Positions 50,273 through 62,800 of a stretch of 64,000 nucleotides of DNA are shown here, in pieces. Positions within the stretch are counted from its first letter, which is position 1. The number at the start of each line of letters is the position of its first letter. This DNA is from Callipepla californica brunnescens (Eukaryota; Chordata; Aves; Galliformes; Odontophoridae), in the NCBI GenBank assembly GCA_023055505.1, contig JALIRH010000039.1, positions 744,001 to 808,000 on the forward strand, in the 5' to 3' direction. The notes beneath the pieces are model-generated. The model worked only from the letters and a program-made list of their open reading frames with translations. It made no database searches and had not been told where the DNA came from. The translations under genes were made by a program, and so were the position numbers.

Positions 50273-53200
50273 AAACAGATGTCATTCAGTTGGGTTATGC
50301 ACCACGCGATCGTAACAAATCTCTCTGGGATTAGGAGGCAAAATATGTCACCTCTGGTTGGCAAAACGATTCAATCCTGTAAACACTGCCCATGAAGTGA
50401 TCCTGGGGACGTCCTCAACCTTCAGCTGAGAGGCAGCGGTGCTGTCAGCTGCCAGCACTCTTACACACTACAACATCTGTGCAAACAATTCAGTCCTTCT
50501 CTGACCCAAGAACCCCAATCAGGTGTATCCAAAGCACCTCATAGCCAGGTCTGTGAGTCCAGGCTCATGAGTGACACACTTGTGCAAGCAGACCTTTGAG
50601 TAGATGACTCAGGTGCATAAGGACAACGCACTGGAGTACGGAGTTGACTGCTCCAGAATTGAAATCAGTGATTTCCAAAATATTTTCTAAAAATAAGACA
50701 ACACTGGAAATCATTTTTTCAAGCAGTTAAAATGTAAGGGTATTTCACATCCAGGAATTATGTCATCATTTACACAGCATCAGGTTCATCAAGACCTCTT
50801 CAATTAAAGTTCAAAAAAAGACCACATTCACTTTTTGACTCGTGATGATCCCATCCCATATAACTCTTAATTTTTCTGTTATTGTCTTTAGTTGGAGTTC
50901 ATACTGGTGTCACACTTGCTACCAAAACTATATCCACAAAACATTCAACAAAAGTCCAAGTTATAATCTCATCCTAACCTTTAATCAGCCCTAACCTGAG
51001 CAGTAATGAGGAACAATTGCCTAAGTAGGAAAATGATTTATCCTGGGACTCCGAAGCAGATAATTTTGGCTAAATTTTTCCAGATGGCTTCAGAATCTGA
51101 AAATTAGCCAGACCTTTTACCAACCTACTGAAAGGGCTTGGATGCCTTCCCTAGCTGATTCATAACAAGAACACGTTTTATGTACACTCTATGGCACTAT
51201 TCACTCTTGGCCGCCAGCACAGGGATGTAATTAGTCAGTACAAGCTGATAGGTGCTTCACTTTTTTGTTTATATTAGAAGTGCAGATTAAACACAAACTT
51301 CTCACAACCTCTAGATTTGATATGCTTCCTTTCCACTCTTTGATCCTGTGCTCCAGTGGTGGAAAAGGGGCATTACTGCCTCTCAGCAGCGCAGAGCTGG
51401 AATAATGCTAGTGCTATCTGCGTTTGCATGCATGTGCATATGCATGTGTGTATAAACACACAGCCCTAGCACAGTGCTTTGGACAAGCTAGATCATAACA
51501 AGTGAAATATGGCTACTTCTTACCACCTGGAACACAGCACAGAAGACAGCAGTACACGGACTTTACCTCAGTGACATCTAGTGCTCAGCTCTCCTGCATG
51601 TCCTGAGCAACAGCGCTCACTGTGACTATCTCTTTTTACGTTCCAGCTGGATTCCACTCAAGTATGTCCACTCTCCAACGATGAAACACTGACAATAGGT
51701 CATAACTGCTAACCAAACACGGTCCAAGGAGACTCTGAAGCATGACTTGGCCACTGCAGGCACTCTCTGAAGGCCTCCTGCCTTCAGCAATGCCCCTCAC
51801 CATCAGTCTGCATCCTCTCCATTAAAGAGATGCAAAAACAGACCAGCAATAAGGAAAAAAAAAATACAGAACTAGAAAACAACAGCTTGAAGAGGAACAA
51901 CTGCTCTGGCAAAGCATGGGGAGCAAAGCCAAGGAAGCAGAGAAGCTGCTGGAGCCAGCAAGAACCTTTTCAGCAGGAAGCAATGTAGAGTTAAGTTTTA
52001 ACTGCAGGACTTCACGCTGGCAGCCTAGTACCAACATTTTGACTCTCCAGACAATTCTTTTATGAGACAGGAAATCATTAATAGCAGGACCAGTTTTCCA
52101 AGTGAAGCAATATCTGTTGGAGGTGAAGGAACTCAGGCTTCCTTTAGCTTACACACACCAAAAAAAATGCCTGTTCAGAAGACTTTTGCTGACTGAACAA
52201 GCCAAGCTTAGCATAGGAGAATTAGTTTCAACACCCAAGAAAGGGCAGGCAATACCTGTGAAAGACAGCTAAGCCCTAGGACAGAGAAGACACAGCATCT
52301 CGGTCCTTGGCAGCATGTAAAATACGCTTGGCAAAGATCTACCGGAATAGAGTAGGGAGTGCTGATCCTGGCTGGGGAAAAGAGGATGTCTTGCACCTCT
52401 TGAGTGCAGGCCAGCATCACCAGCCATTTTCACCGGGGATCAAAAAGAATGTTTTTCCAGGAGAAAAACACCCAGCTATGAGGGCAGACTGTTGAGACAC
52501 ACTCATAAGGCTCAGGAGTACCATCACAAGTGTGAGCCAAAACATCATAAATACAGGTGTCCTCTGCAGGCACTTCACTTTCAGCATCCAGCTTTCCATT
52601 TCAAAATACCCTTCTAGAAGTGCATACATCTCCGTCTTATGAAAGATTGAGGAACTAAGCTGCATTTTCTTCAACACCATCTATTTTCTCTCCCATATAT
52701 TGTACATCTTCTCCTGATATGTATCAGTTCCTAACAAAATAACTCCCATTCTTTTCAATCTCCACCCACATTTTTTTTTAAGTATTCGGTTTTTTATTTA
52801 ACCCACATCTGAAGCATTTTAAAATACTTAGGAGATGAAAAGGACACAAATTCCAAGCACAAGCGAAGTATTAAAATAAAAACACTATGACATTTTCTAG
52901 TGTTATTTTCTGTCCTCTTCTTTGTACTCTCCAATAACTGTTGTTTTGCCTCATGACACAGTGACAGTGTGGCCGGGGAAGGAGGGCTGAACCCGCTATA
53001 AATATCTGTGTTATGAAGAGCTTCACTTTTCAGTGTGAGGGGAAGTTTACTCTGAAATCTCAGGTAGGCAGCTCATCACAGAGTGAGCTGGGACAAAAAG
53101 AAAACAATCAGACAAATAGGAATTTCCACTGATGTGCTGACAAGCAGGGCCTTACCTCAGCTAACGAATTTGCAAATGGAACTTGCAACCAGGTGTAAGA

Positions 53201-54539
53201 TGGTGCTTTGACTCAATTAAATCCACACACACACAATACTTATATATAAACACCCCTATTCACAGTGAACCGCATTTCTCATACAGCTTTCTCATTTAGC
53301 ACTTGGTTTTAGTTATCTATCCTGAGAAGTCCAAACGAAAGCAACTCATCAATGTGTCTTTAATTTGCATTCTTTCCTGCAGATTTTCAATAACGCTTTA
53401 TTCATTGAATATCTCAAACCCACAATCTTTGCACATTTTTACCATATCTCATCCAGAACAGATATTGCTGTTAAAATCTGAAGTAGTTCTTAATTTGTCA
53501 TTGGCTTTTCAGTTATCATTAAGAAGGTTACAGGAAGGAAAGGTATATTGCACAAAAATATGCAGTTTGACTTCGCTGTCGTAAAAGCATCTGTAGGAAG
53601 AATTTTCTTGTATTTGCAGTGAACGGTACTTCTAAAAATTAAAGCTGATATGAAGTAAAAAATGCAACAAAAAACAGTCTGTGAACTCAAGGCTGTCTTT
53701 TCCTGCAGTAACATGCCAGCTCTACACAAGAAGCAGATTTAAGAAGGATCCAGGTTTACACGAATTCAGAAGGCTAAAACTCAGGAGCGAAAGCTCTGCA
53801 CGGAGGCAGAATGTGTGCTTAGATATGTCCCTGCTGAAACCAATGGAACCATTCCAGGTGTGCACCTGTGTAACTGAAAGCAGAATGCAGGTATTTGCTT
53901 TCCCTTTAGCCTTAATATTCAGTAAGACAAGAAAACAAATTCAAGCTGTTCCCACTTCTCAGCGTTTACCAAAATCCTCTAATTGCTCTCCACAGGAAAT
54001 ACTTTGCGGCGCACTCTAATCCCGACATGCAAAATGTTACACAGGGTGATTCCCTACTAACCTCTTAGTAAAAGCCCAGTGCAAAGCTCCACATGTCAAG
54101 ATGGAAATAGCAGCTCCACCTGACTCACGCTGCTTTACTCAGCTTGCCCCCATATAAGCAGAACGTGGAGCATGTACCAGAGCAGTTTCACAACGTCAAA
54201 CGCTGCCTGCACAGATCTGCTGAGCGGGAATCCCGAAGCACACAGCACACACGCAATCCAAAGGTAAAAGCAGTAGGCCATGAAGGGTCACAAGTTCTTG
54301 GGCAGAACTGAATAAATGCACTTGAAAGACCAGAAATACGAGGTGGCCGGTGGCTCACAAAGGGAGAAAAACAAAACTCAAACTTTCCAAAGAGCAAAGG
54401 CTTATTAATCTTTCTCTGTTCAGCTTCTAAAGTTTTATAACCACATATCTCGCCTATAAATATTCGGTCTAAGACCAATGTGTCTTGTTCCGTGTAAACT
54501 CCCCAATCAATGCTGCCTCCTTTTCTATTAATCCACCCT
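50273..54539. other. Non-coding DNA, nothing recognised
   Basis: It contains a 30-base alternating pyrimidine-purine run at 51425..51454, listed separately. Frames are all 112 codons or fewer and unrecognised. No repeat family or RNA gene is seen. Confidence 0.55.
51425..51454. repeat. 30-base alternating pyrimidine-purine tract
   Basis: tgcatgcatgtgcatatgca followed by tgtgtgtata alternates Y and R for 30 bases. It contains nested palindromes (tgcatgca, tgcatatgca). The sequence favours Z-DNA or cruciform formation under supercoiling. Confidence 0.85.
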
Positions 54540-54900
54540 TTAAAATACATTCTTTTATCAGGTTTTAATGCCTAACATGATTTAATCAGGAACACATGCC
54601 TCATAAATATCATCTGTCATGTTCCATTAGTTTCATGTGGAAAAGTACAAGTCAATAAACAAAGGTTGTGCCATAAATCTGCCTTGAACACATTATACCT
54701 CAAATAAGAAAATAAAAACATGTGTGTCCTTTGACCTGGATATTCTTAAAATGGAACTTCAGGTATTGTCTTATGCCTTTAAAAATGTCTAAAGCATTCA
54801 CAATTAATTGCGTACCTAAGCAATTTCAATTTACATAATGTTGATATGGAGACGGTGATTAAATAAGCACTGTGCCTTTAAGGCACCTGTTAAATAACAT
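54540..54900. promoter_or_regulatory. Candidate conserved non-coding element with clustered factor motifs
   Basis: AT-rich, repeat-free sequence containing a 10-bp homeodomain-type palindrome caattaattg (54801..54810). It also has a DR1-type nuclear receptor site on the minus strand (54725..54737, AGGTCAAAGGACA, one mismatch from AGGTCA-A-AGGTCA), and a near-palindrome gtgcctttaaggcac (54872..54886). Motif clustering without repeats suggests an enhancer. This is inference; short motifs are common by chance. Confidence 0.25.
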
Positions 54901-55019
54901 CACTGACTCTTGGTTAAAACTGATATCCCAGACTGCACAATGAAAACCAGGTCCCTCCACCGTGCAACTGCGCTGTAAAAATCCCTCATAACTCAGAGGA
55001 GAGGTTGGGTTCAGTTATT

Positions 55020-55062
55020 AGAGGAGGGAGGGGGAGAGAAAAAAAAAGAAGGGAAAAAAAAG
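55020..55062 (+). repeat. 43-base polypurine tract
   Basis: Every base from 55020 to 55062 is A or G. The first half is G-rich (gaggagggagggggagag) and the second A-rich. Such tracts can form triplex or, in the G-rich half, G-quadruplex-like structures. It sits at the boundary where GC content rises. Confidence 0.9.
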
Positions 55063-55066
55063 CACC

Positions 55067-55819
55067 TTGTCCTGTGTGCAGCGTGGAGCGGTGGTTGCTG
55101 TGAACAGTGGTGAGCCCAAGCAGTATGGCCAGGATCCCACGCAGCTGGGGGATGCCAGCTTGTCCCCAGCTCCCTGCCTGCCCAAGGACACAACCAGCAC
55201 GGGGGACTCAGCCTTCCCCACCTACAATGTGCTAAGCCAAAGATGCGGTTTGACGTTTGGGTCTTTTGGGAGTCTTCATTTAAGGAAACTCCCTGCCTTT
55301 CCAGAATTGCAGGCCGTAGTCAGTGCTTTCAGCCCCTCCTGCACTCTGCAGTGTGCAGCAGTTTGTGGCTTTTGGTATTTTCCACTAATGATCTCAGTTT
55401 GTCATAGGCTGTTAGGGAGCAATTGTGGCTTGTGGGAGGTGTGGGAGAGATGCTCCTCAGACCAAACTGTCTGCAGAAGCAGCAAGCTGGTCCTGATGGG
55501 CCATGTGGTGGTCCCTCCCAGACCCCTGTGCCTGCCAACCCTGGGGGCTTTGGGTCAGCCCCCTCACTGCCCAGCCACTTGTGCTGCAGGGCCAGCGCTC
55601 GTGCTGGGGCTCCCATCCATCCCCCAGCACCTCTCTGTGTACCATGCTGCTCACCGTGTCCTGCTGCTGGCTGACATGCAAGATGGCAAGCTCAATTTAG
55701 CTCTGTTAAAAGCTCTGTTTTATTCTCCTGTGGTTCTACTGACCTGCAGGATCCGGAAGGTGGTGAATGCTTCCGACTACTATCTAAAACCAGGGAAATT
55801 GGACGGTGAGCAGCTCTAG
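55067..55819 (+). other. Longest open frame of the window (250 codons), unrecognised
   Basis: The frame is open from 55067 to a TAG ending at 55819, but its first codon is TTG. The first ATG is at 55388, leaving about 143 residues. The region is visibly richer in G and C than the rest of the window, which lowers stop-codon frequency. Frames in other phases and on the minus strand are also open here (for example 55329..55616 minus, 55423..55674 plus). That argues for composition rather than coding. The translation is rich in Pro, Leu, Cys, Ser and Ala and has no domain I recognise. There is no CpG island. It could be a lncRNA exon or an unknown exon, but the default reading is non-coding. Confidence 0.1.
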
Positions 55820-56789
55820 AGGCCCCGAGAACAAAACTCAGATGTTTTCCTCACAAGCATTGTGAAATCTGAAGAGCAAGGAGCTTCACAAACTTTGAGA
55901 ACCGACCCAAATTCTGGGTAGTGACTCAGATCTCTGGAGTGTCTCACAGGACACGCTGGAAGCATGCAAAATGTTTTCTCTTATGTGTTGAGAGGACACT
56001 TCATGTGCTCAGTGCTGGGCCCACAGTTTTGCCCATGGACACAGTTCTCAAGTGTGTTCTCCCAGGCTACATCTAACCTGGCCGAACACCAAAGCTCTTT
56101 GCTGGCAGAGGACTAAGTCTCTTTCAAAAACCTGCACTAATTACAGCTGCTCTCAGGACCCTTATAAACATCAGGCTCCACTTTCCAGTTCTTGTGTTGC
56201 CTTTTCTTTCAATAATAGAACTGTCAAAAGCCAGTGAGTTTTCTGGGTCAGAAGACTCTACTCATCGGAACTGTAGAATAGGGAAATCATAACACTTGCA
56301 GCGCCCTGAGATCCTTTATCTTGCACATCGCAGACAGACTCCAACAGTATCACCTGGCAAGAAGCCAGAGCAGCTCTGCTACTAAAGCAGCGTGATAAGA
56401 TCAGTACTGAGTGGGGGAAATGCCAACAAAAATCTCTCACTTTTCCCTGGACTTTCGTCCAAACGAACGAGTATGTAACTGCAGTCCCCTCCATCAGTGA
56501 AGGCTCACCACCTGAATGTCAGCCCCATCCTTCCTCGCTAACAATAAAAGAGCAGTGTACTTTCCCTGGGTCGCCCTCCCACCCCACTCCTTGCCTAGAA
56601 GGCTTCAGATTGTGTTGGAACGGATTATTACACGGCATAACTTTCTAGGCAGTTGTCCGCACCGTGTGCTGGAATTCACAACAGGAAGAATTCAAAATTA
56701 ATACTGTTGCACCACTCACAAAAGATGCCATAAAAGGAGACCCACAGAAAGCAAGAACTACGTAACATTCAGCATCAGAATATTAAGCG
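55820..56789. other. Non-coding DNA, nothing recognised
   Basis: No repeat, exon or RNA gene is recognised; frames are under 80 codons. Confidence 0.6.
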
Positions 56790-56870
56790 CCAGATCCAGA
56801 GAGGTATTTAGGCACTGAATTTCCACTGACGTCAATGGGAGTTAGGTGCCTGAATACCCCCCTGGATCAG
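56790..56870. mobile_element. Palindromic MITE (sauropsid type) with central TGACGTCA
   Basis: The left arm cagatccagagaggtattta + ggcac (56791..56815) pairs with a right arm ggtgcctgaatacccccctg + gatcag (56845..56870), with only a few mismatches. The centre is ccactgacgtcaatgggagt. The arrangement AGATCC..GGTATTTAGGCACCTAACTCCCATTGA, a short spacer, then its inverse, matches palindromic MITEs I know as abundant in turtles and crocodilians (Chompy-like elements; the family name is from memory). It carries no coding capacity. The symmetric centre has become a full CRE palindrome TGACGTCA at 56827..56834. Confidence 0.6.
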
Positions 56871-59800
56871 ACTGTTATCAAAGCAAACTTCAAGGCTTGG
56901 TTCTTCAGAGGCTCTACAGTTTATATAAGCTCTTCAGCACCTCCTTTGAGGAGCAAGTCTTTCAAAGGAAGGCCTAGGAGTCTCATCAGACAGTTGTCCT
57001 GTTTTCTTGCCTGAAAGCAGCAATCCAGATCTCAAAGGAAACGAACAGCACTTGCATAAGTATATGAGAGGGAAAAAAAACCTCTTACAGGTGTTCAGGT
57101 GTCCCTGCTTGGCTTTCTAGGAGCCATTTAGCTTAATGTATCCCTAAGGTAGGATCCCATCTCCACTATCAGGCCTATGGAGTGGTAATATGGGAGGGGG
57201 CATCTGACAGCTGCTGCACTGTGGAAAAATACACGATAGTAATTAAGCCCTCATTTAGACTAACAGGTTGTTTTCAATTAACTTAGGAATTGCTAAGTTT
57301 CACTAACTCTTAAACCAAATAAATAAATAAACAAAAGCAACCAAAAAGCCCCGAAATCTAAACCCAAGAAACCTTTCTACAACAGCAACGGAGGGAACGT
57401 TAGGATTCTGTAATATATAAAGAAACTAAATTGAACAAGCTCTTAATGGGCACCAAAGGGTGATCACTTGCCTCATTCAGAAATATAAATCAAAGATACC
57501 ACCCAAAGGAAAAGGGAATTAAAAAGGCCCTTGTGATGACAGTTGAGATTGAAATTAATTTGCCCACTTGCAGAAATTCTGAAAGTGTTTGCTCTTGATT
57601 TTTCATCCCCACCACATGGCAGCTGTTTTCTTCCAAAGCACACACTCACCCTGTTGTGGGCTGTTGGACTAAGACAGCCAGCATTGGAAATAGACATGTC
57701 CCACAGTGGCACGGCAAGCAATGGGCACGGCGGCCACACCACAGGGTGCGCAGAGCCTTAAGTACATATACAGACACAGGCTTGTGTCTGGCCCAGGCTC
57801 TGACAGAGGAGGAAGGTGTCACAAATATAAATCTCAGGCCAGGGAGCCAAAGAACTCAACTGAATTTCAGTCACGTGGGTATATCTCAGTTTCCCTTGGC
57901 GGCTTCGATCAACTGTGGCCCGAAGTTGTAAAACCTGCCCACAGCTGCTCTGCTCACCCCCAACCTGATATTTCACACTGTGACTTTATGCAGGCTTGTT
58001 TAGGTCTAACAAGGTCCTTATTTTTCTACAATGCAGGAAATAAGGAAACCAGCCATCAATTATTAGAAGCGCAGCAGATCTGAGCCGCGTGGCTGTAAAA
58101 CAGATTTTTCTTTAATGAAACTGAACTGGCATTTGCCAGAAATAACAAGTGCCCAAGACCAAAATGTAAATCAAAACTAAAGGAGAGTTTTCAAAACTTT
58201 GAATCATTGGTAGCAACAGACAAGCTCAGAAGGAGGTTGGTATGATTTTGGAATGTCTTAAAAATGTGTGACTAATATGACTTCTAAAGACATTATTTGT
58301 GAGTTAGTATTCCAGTCTCCCCACAGAAAGAAAACATCATGACCAGAGAGGGCCACAACGTTTGCTGTAATAACCGTGTTAGTATGTCACTATTGCTATG
58401 CTAGGAAGGAGGCCTTTGTTTTCATTTCAGAAAGCAAAGAAAGGGAAGACATTAGTGTCAGAAATGATCAGTGCTTGCTAAGAGAAGGAAGAACACAGCT
58501 GTTACCATTTTCCTGCATGTCCAGGTTTTAAACGTGGCACTTGGTTTGAGTTGGTCCCAGCCCAGGTCCTAGGAGACCATAGGTTCCATCACAACATCTC
58601 TGAACAGAACCTCGTCTAGTCAAGAAGGAGTGGAGCTGTTTGCTGAAGAGAGACGTAACAGGAAGAAAGAAAGGGTGGGTTTGGAGGCAACAGCAGTTAC
58701 TACAGATTGCCTTAGGAATAAGTTTGTCAAAACTGTGTGGCTTTGGTGCAGCGATGCTCGTCCTTCTCCAGCCTGCCCCCACTCTTCCTCATGAAACCCT
58801 GACTGGGGCTCTAAATCCAACTTTGAGGTGGATGTGAAGCCTGAGGACTGCAACGCAGAAGGCACCCGGAGCAAGACAAGCCTGGCAGCAGACAACAACC
58901 TGAGACCCATTTTTCTACGGATTTCAAGTGAAAGTCAGTGGGATGGTTCAGCCTGTTATACCACTGATTCTGTCACTGTTCATGATTTAAATGGATTGTT
59001 TCTTCCACAGGAACACCCAAACTGAGAGACTTCCAAGTACCAGAGGATTTATTATACCCTTTGCTGAGCCAGGTGCCTGGTTTACTATCCTTGCAGTCAA
59101 AACCAAAGGTCTTCCCTCTCGTTTGATCTTCTTTGGCTTCAGTTTCCAAGCATGAAATCATTTCCTGCATTAACCTGCATCCAAAAGATCCCTCCAGTGT
59201 CACAGACTTTTCTGCTCTGGTGTATCTCCAGAGCTGACCAGACTGTCTCTCTTGTGCCATTAACCCACCAGCAGCACATTACCACCTTTCAGCTCTTCAA
59301 AAACTTTGACTTTCAAAGCCATTTAAGAAAGTTCGAGTATTAACCTCTCTTCCTGCTGCTAGAGTGATACTTTACAGAAAGGCAGCACCCAATTCCCTAT
59401 CCTGTTTAATACCATTTCTAATGAGCTCTGAGGTGATATGATACATATTTTCCCACACCAATGACAACCCAAGCCTTTTCAATGTCACTGCTTGCCAGGA
59501 CATCCAGCCTTTCTATCTAAAAACTGTTCATATTCTCCATTGCAAGGAACAGTCTCGGGTGTTTGGATGAAAATATCCATCACCCACTTTCTTATTTCCT
59601 TACCCACGCTAAAGAAATCCCTGTTGCATGCTAGTCACATCCTAATTTTTATTTTATTTTTTTTTTCCTTAATCTCAATCAACAGATACATTTCACAGGC
59701 AGTGGTTCTCTCTTTGCTGTGAGGATTTCAGCAGAAACAGACAACACCACGAACAGAACCCAGAGTAGTGTACGAAACACTGTCACTGATAATTGTTTGG

Positions 59801-62800
59801 TGTGCATCTCAATTTCCACAGGCAGTTCACTTCTTAAAAGATTCAACAGGCCACATACTATTTTCTGTGCAGCTATTTCTTTTCTATCAGCGCTGCATGT
59901 GACAATTCAAAACGTCTCCAGTAAGCTTAAATCTAATCCATCACCACATTTGCTTCTGCCAGCCTTGCTCTCAGGCACAGAACAAGCCTGATGAGATGGA
60001 CTTTTTTAAGCAGCAGAACAGTAATGTAGGTTTCTGTCACAGTTCAGTTCAGAACAGTCCAAACTCCACCTGGACATCGGGCTGTGGATATGACTGGCAA
60101 CAAAAGTGCTGGAGGACTTCAGAATGGACAGTCCGTTTTTATATTTGGAAAACAGGATGTACTACGAATGAATAATAATAATAATTCAATCTGAGCCTAA
60201 TTCAGTATCAATAAGGCTATTTCCTTCTACGGAACAATGGTTGGCATTTTCTATTCCCAACAGGCAATCGTGTGTTAGTTAGCAATGGCATGTCCCCAGA
60301 ATGCCACAGAACATTTCACAACTGCTCAGGACATAAAAATCAATCATTTTCCATGCCCAGCTGTCCCACCACTGGTTCTCCCAGCTGCTCTTTTAGAGCC
60401 CTTCACTTAGCCTATTTTTTACTGCATGCCTTCTCTGCGTTTTCTTGATAAACAAGCGTCCAGAGACACTAGTAAGGGAAGATCTGAACTTTGTTCAGTG
60501 AGCCAAGGAGAACAGCAGCCTCTAGACCCCTCGTAACTCTTCACTGTGCCCATGCAGTTCAGTGCAGGAATGAATGTCATAGAAAAGACAGCAGGGCACC
60601 AGGAGTTAGATCCCACAGTAGGATTGCCATTCAGCCTGTCTTCAGAATGTCCAGTTACAAACATCTCACAGCCTAATCGTCAACATACGTCAGGAGGTGA
60701 GTATACCCATAGCTAATGCTTTTCCTAGCATCCAGCCCAAATCATCCCCGCGGAAGAATAAACCAACACCAAAGAGACAGAAGGCACTGAATCCCATTTC
60801 ACAGAGCATTTAGTACCAACGTGGAAAACCTACAGCCGCACTCAGGTCTGGAAAGAATACAATAACAACATTTTCTTCCCCACCAGCAGAACAAGGCTGG
60901 TGTGATCACCAAGCACACCAAGTAGAACCCTGATCCAAAAATCAGCAGGCTCAGGGTTTAGATGGTCCTTAGAATTAACATCTAGCTTGTGTTTTACATC
61001 TGGGTTGCTCAGCAAATTCTATAGTCGAGAGCTGGAAGCTGTACCCAAGCCTTCGGATTGTTTTCTCTAGTGGCAGTTAGTATCATAATTTATTTTTGCC
61101 TAAATTCCAGTTGGTTACAAGATGAGACTGTTTTTCAAAGCTTCCTCTCAACTCACATATTATCTCCAGGCACTGAGACTGTCTTCCTGTCACTTCAGAG
61201 TGACTGCCTGTTGCTGCAACATCCATGCCATGCATAAAGCATCTTTATCACCTCTAATGTTTACCATTCTTAATTTTCATGTCTCCCAGCAACTTCTCCA
61301 GCAGCTAATAAAAACACCATTGTTCACATCAACACTAACCCTTGGCAAGAAAAGTTCCCGAAAGCAGGTTAGTCCCATTTTAAGAAACTTAACCTGGACA
61401 CCGCTGAAACAGCATCTGCAAAATGCTAGGGTTTTAACCCAAGTGTGCCAAATAAACTGCATTTGTAGCCAATGCCATCATGCACTGGGTGTCAAAACAC
61501 AATTCACGATTAGACATTCCAATGGTCTGCTCTCACTTTCTAGCTTTCGGCCCCCTTTATATCTGCTTTCTATGACTAATGTAGCAAAATATACACACTT
61601 GTAAAAGTATTTGTGGAAGTGGCAAACTTATAAGCAAACAGGCGTAAAAACGAACTTTGACAAAGTGGTCTGAGAATTCCTGCCAGTAATTTCTGCCTAA
61701 CAGCTTCTGACGGGATGCAGTAAAAGAAAGGAGATCTCATCTGAACATTTCCATTAAAAGCCAGCCAAATCACCCTCGCAGATTCTGAATATTTATACAT
61801 TCAGCAGACCAAAAGCTATTTACATCAGTTGCCATATTTCCACATATTTAGCCCACAATTCAAATAAGTTACATCCCTTTACATAGACTTAAAATAAGCC
61901 ATCAGAAAACCTGCACGAAGTCAAAGTCAGGGGTCAGGAGGCCAAGAGAATGAATAAGTTGTTGAGGGCAGAGAAAGAGCAAGTGGGCTCTAGGGGTAAA
62001 CATCCTCTTAAATTTCCTGCGTACTCAATTCAGAGATGCTGAAATGCAGCATCCTTGTTTTGAAAAGAACTATTCACACACAGTCTGTAGCTTATCCCAA
62101 TGAAAATACAAGTCAACAAACCTTACCCAATAGCTCAAGGACTCAAAGGAAAAGAATATAAGCTAACTTGTGATGAGTTGGCAAGAGGAAATAAAAAAAG
62201 TAGAACTGCTCAAATTAAAAACGTGAGGTATTTTTTCTGTTGCCAAGTGTACAGAGTCTGTACCTAAAAGACAAATTTCTAAGCCTTTGCCCTCCATGGC
62301 TCAAGTCTGCCCCCTTTTTATCTACTCCAGATTAAAATGGCATTGCTTCAGATCTAGCGGAATCAGGCCAACTCAGCTTCAGCTGAATATAAACCAGCTC
62401 TGAAGACTTTAAGGAAACTGAACGTTACTGGAATGAGAGATCCAGAAAAGAAGAATTACACAGTATTGCCTTTTCCTCTTCAGGTCCTGGGAGACAGTCT
62501 CAGCTGTACACAGACTCTGTTCTGCTGGAGGGATGAAGGTCTCAGGAACCCTGTGGCAGCTACAGCACCTCAAGGCCCACAGGCGTACCATCCATCAACG
62601 CTCCCTGCCTCACGACTCACTGCCATAAGATCTTTCCATCTGCTGGTACGCAGAGGCAATCTGAAGGTTTCTTCTTCCAGCAAACCAGGGGGAAGTTTTT
62701 CCTATCAACAGCTTATTTGTAACACAGTTCCCCCAATGTGGGCCTTAATGCAACCTCCCTCCTTCTCCTCAGCATTTTAGGTACTAAAATAAATGGAAGA

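Noticed and set aside
57840..57910. ctcagtttccc word suggestive of MIR
   Set aside because: The neighbouring MIR blocks are missing; a single word is not enough.
60491..60720. Exon-like stretch ending in a consensus GGAG/GTGAGTAT donor
   Set aside because: Only short frames lead into it, they conflict between phases, and no acceptor of good quality precedes it.
61122..61604. 160-codon plus-strand frame
   Set aside because: Unrecognised, Leu/Ser/His-rich with no motif order. Treated as chance.
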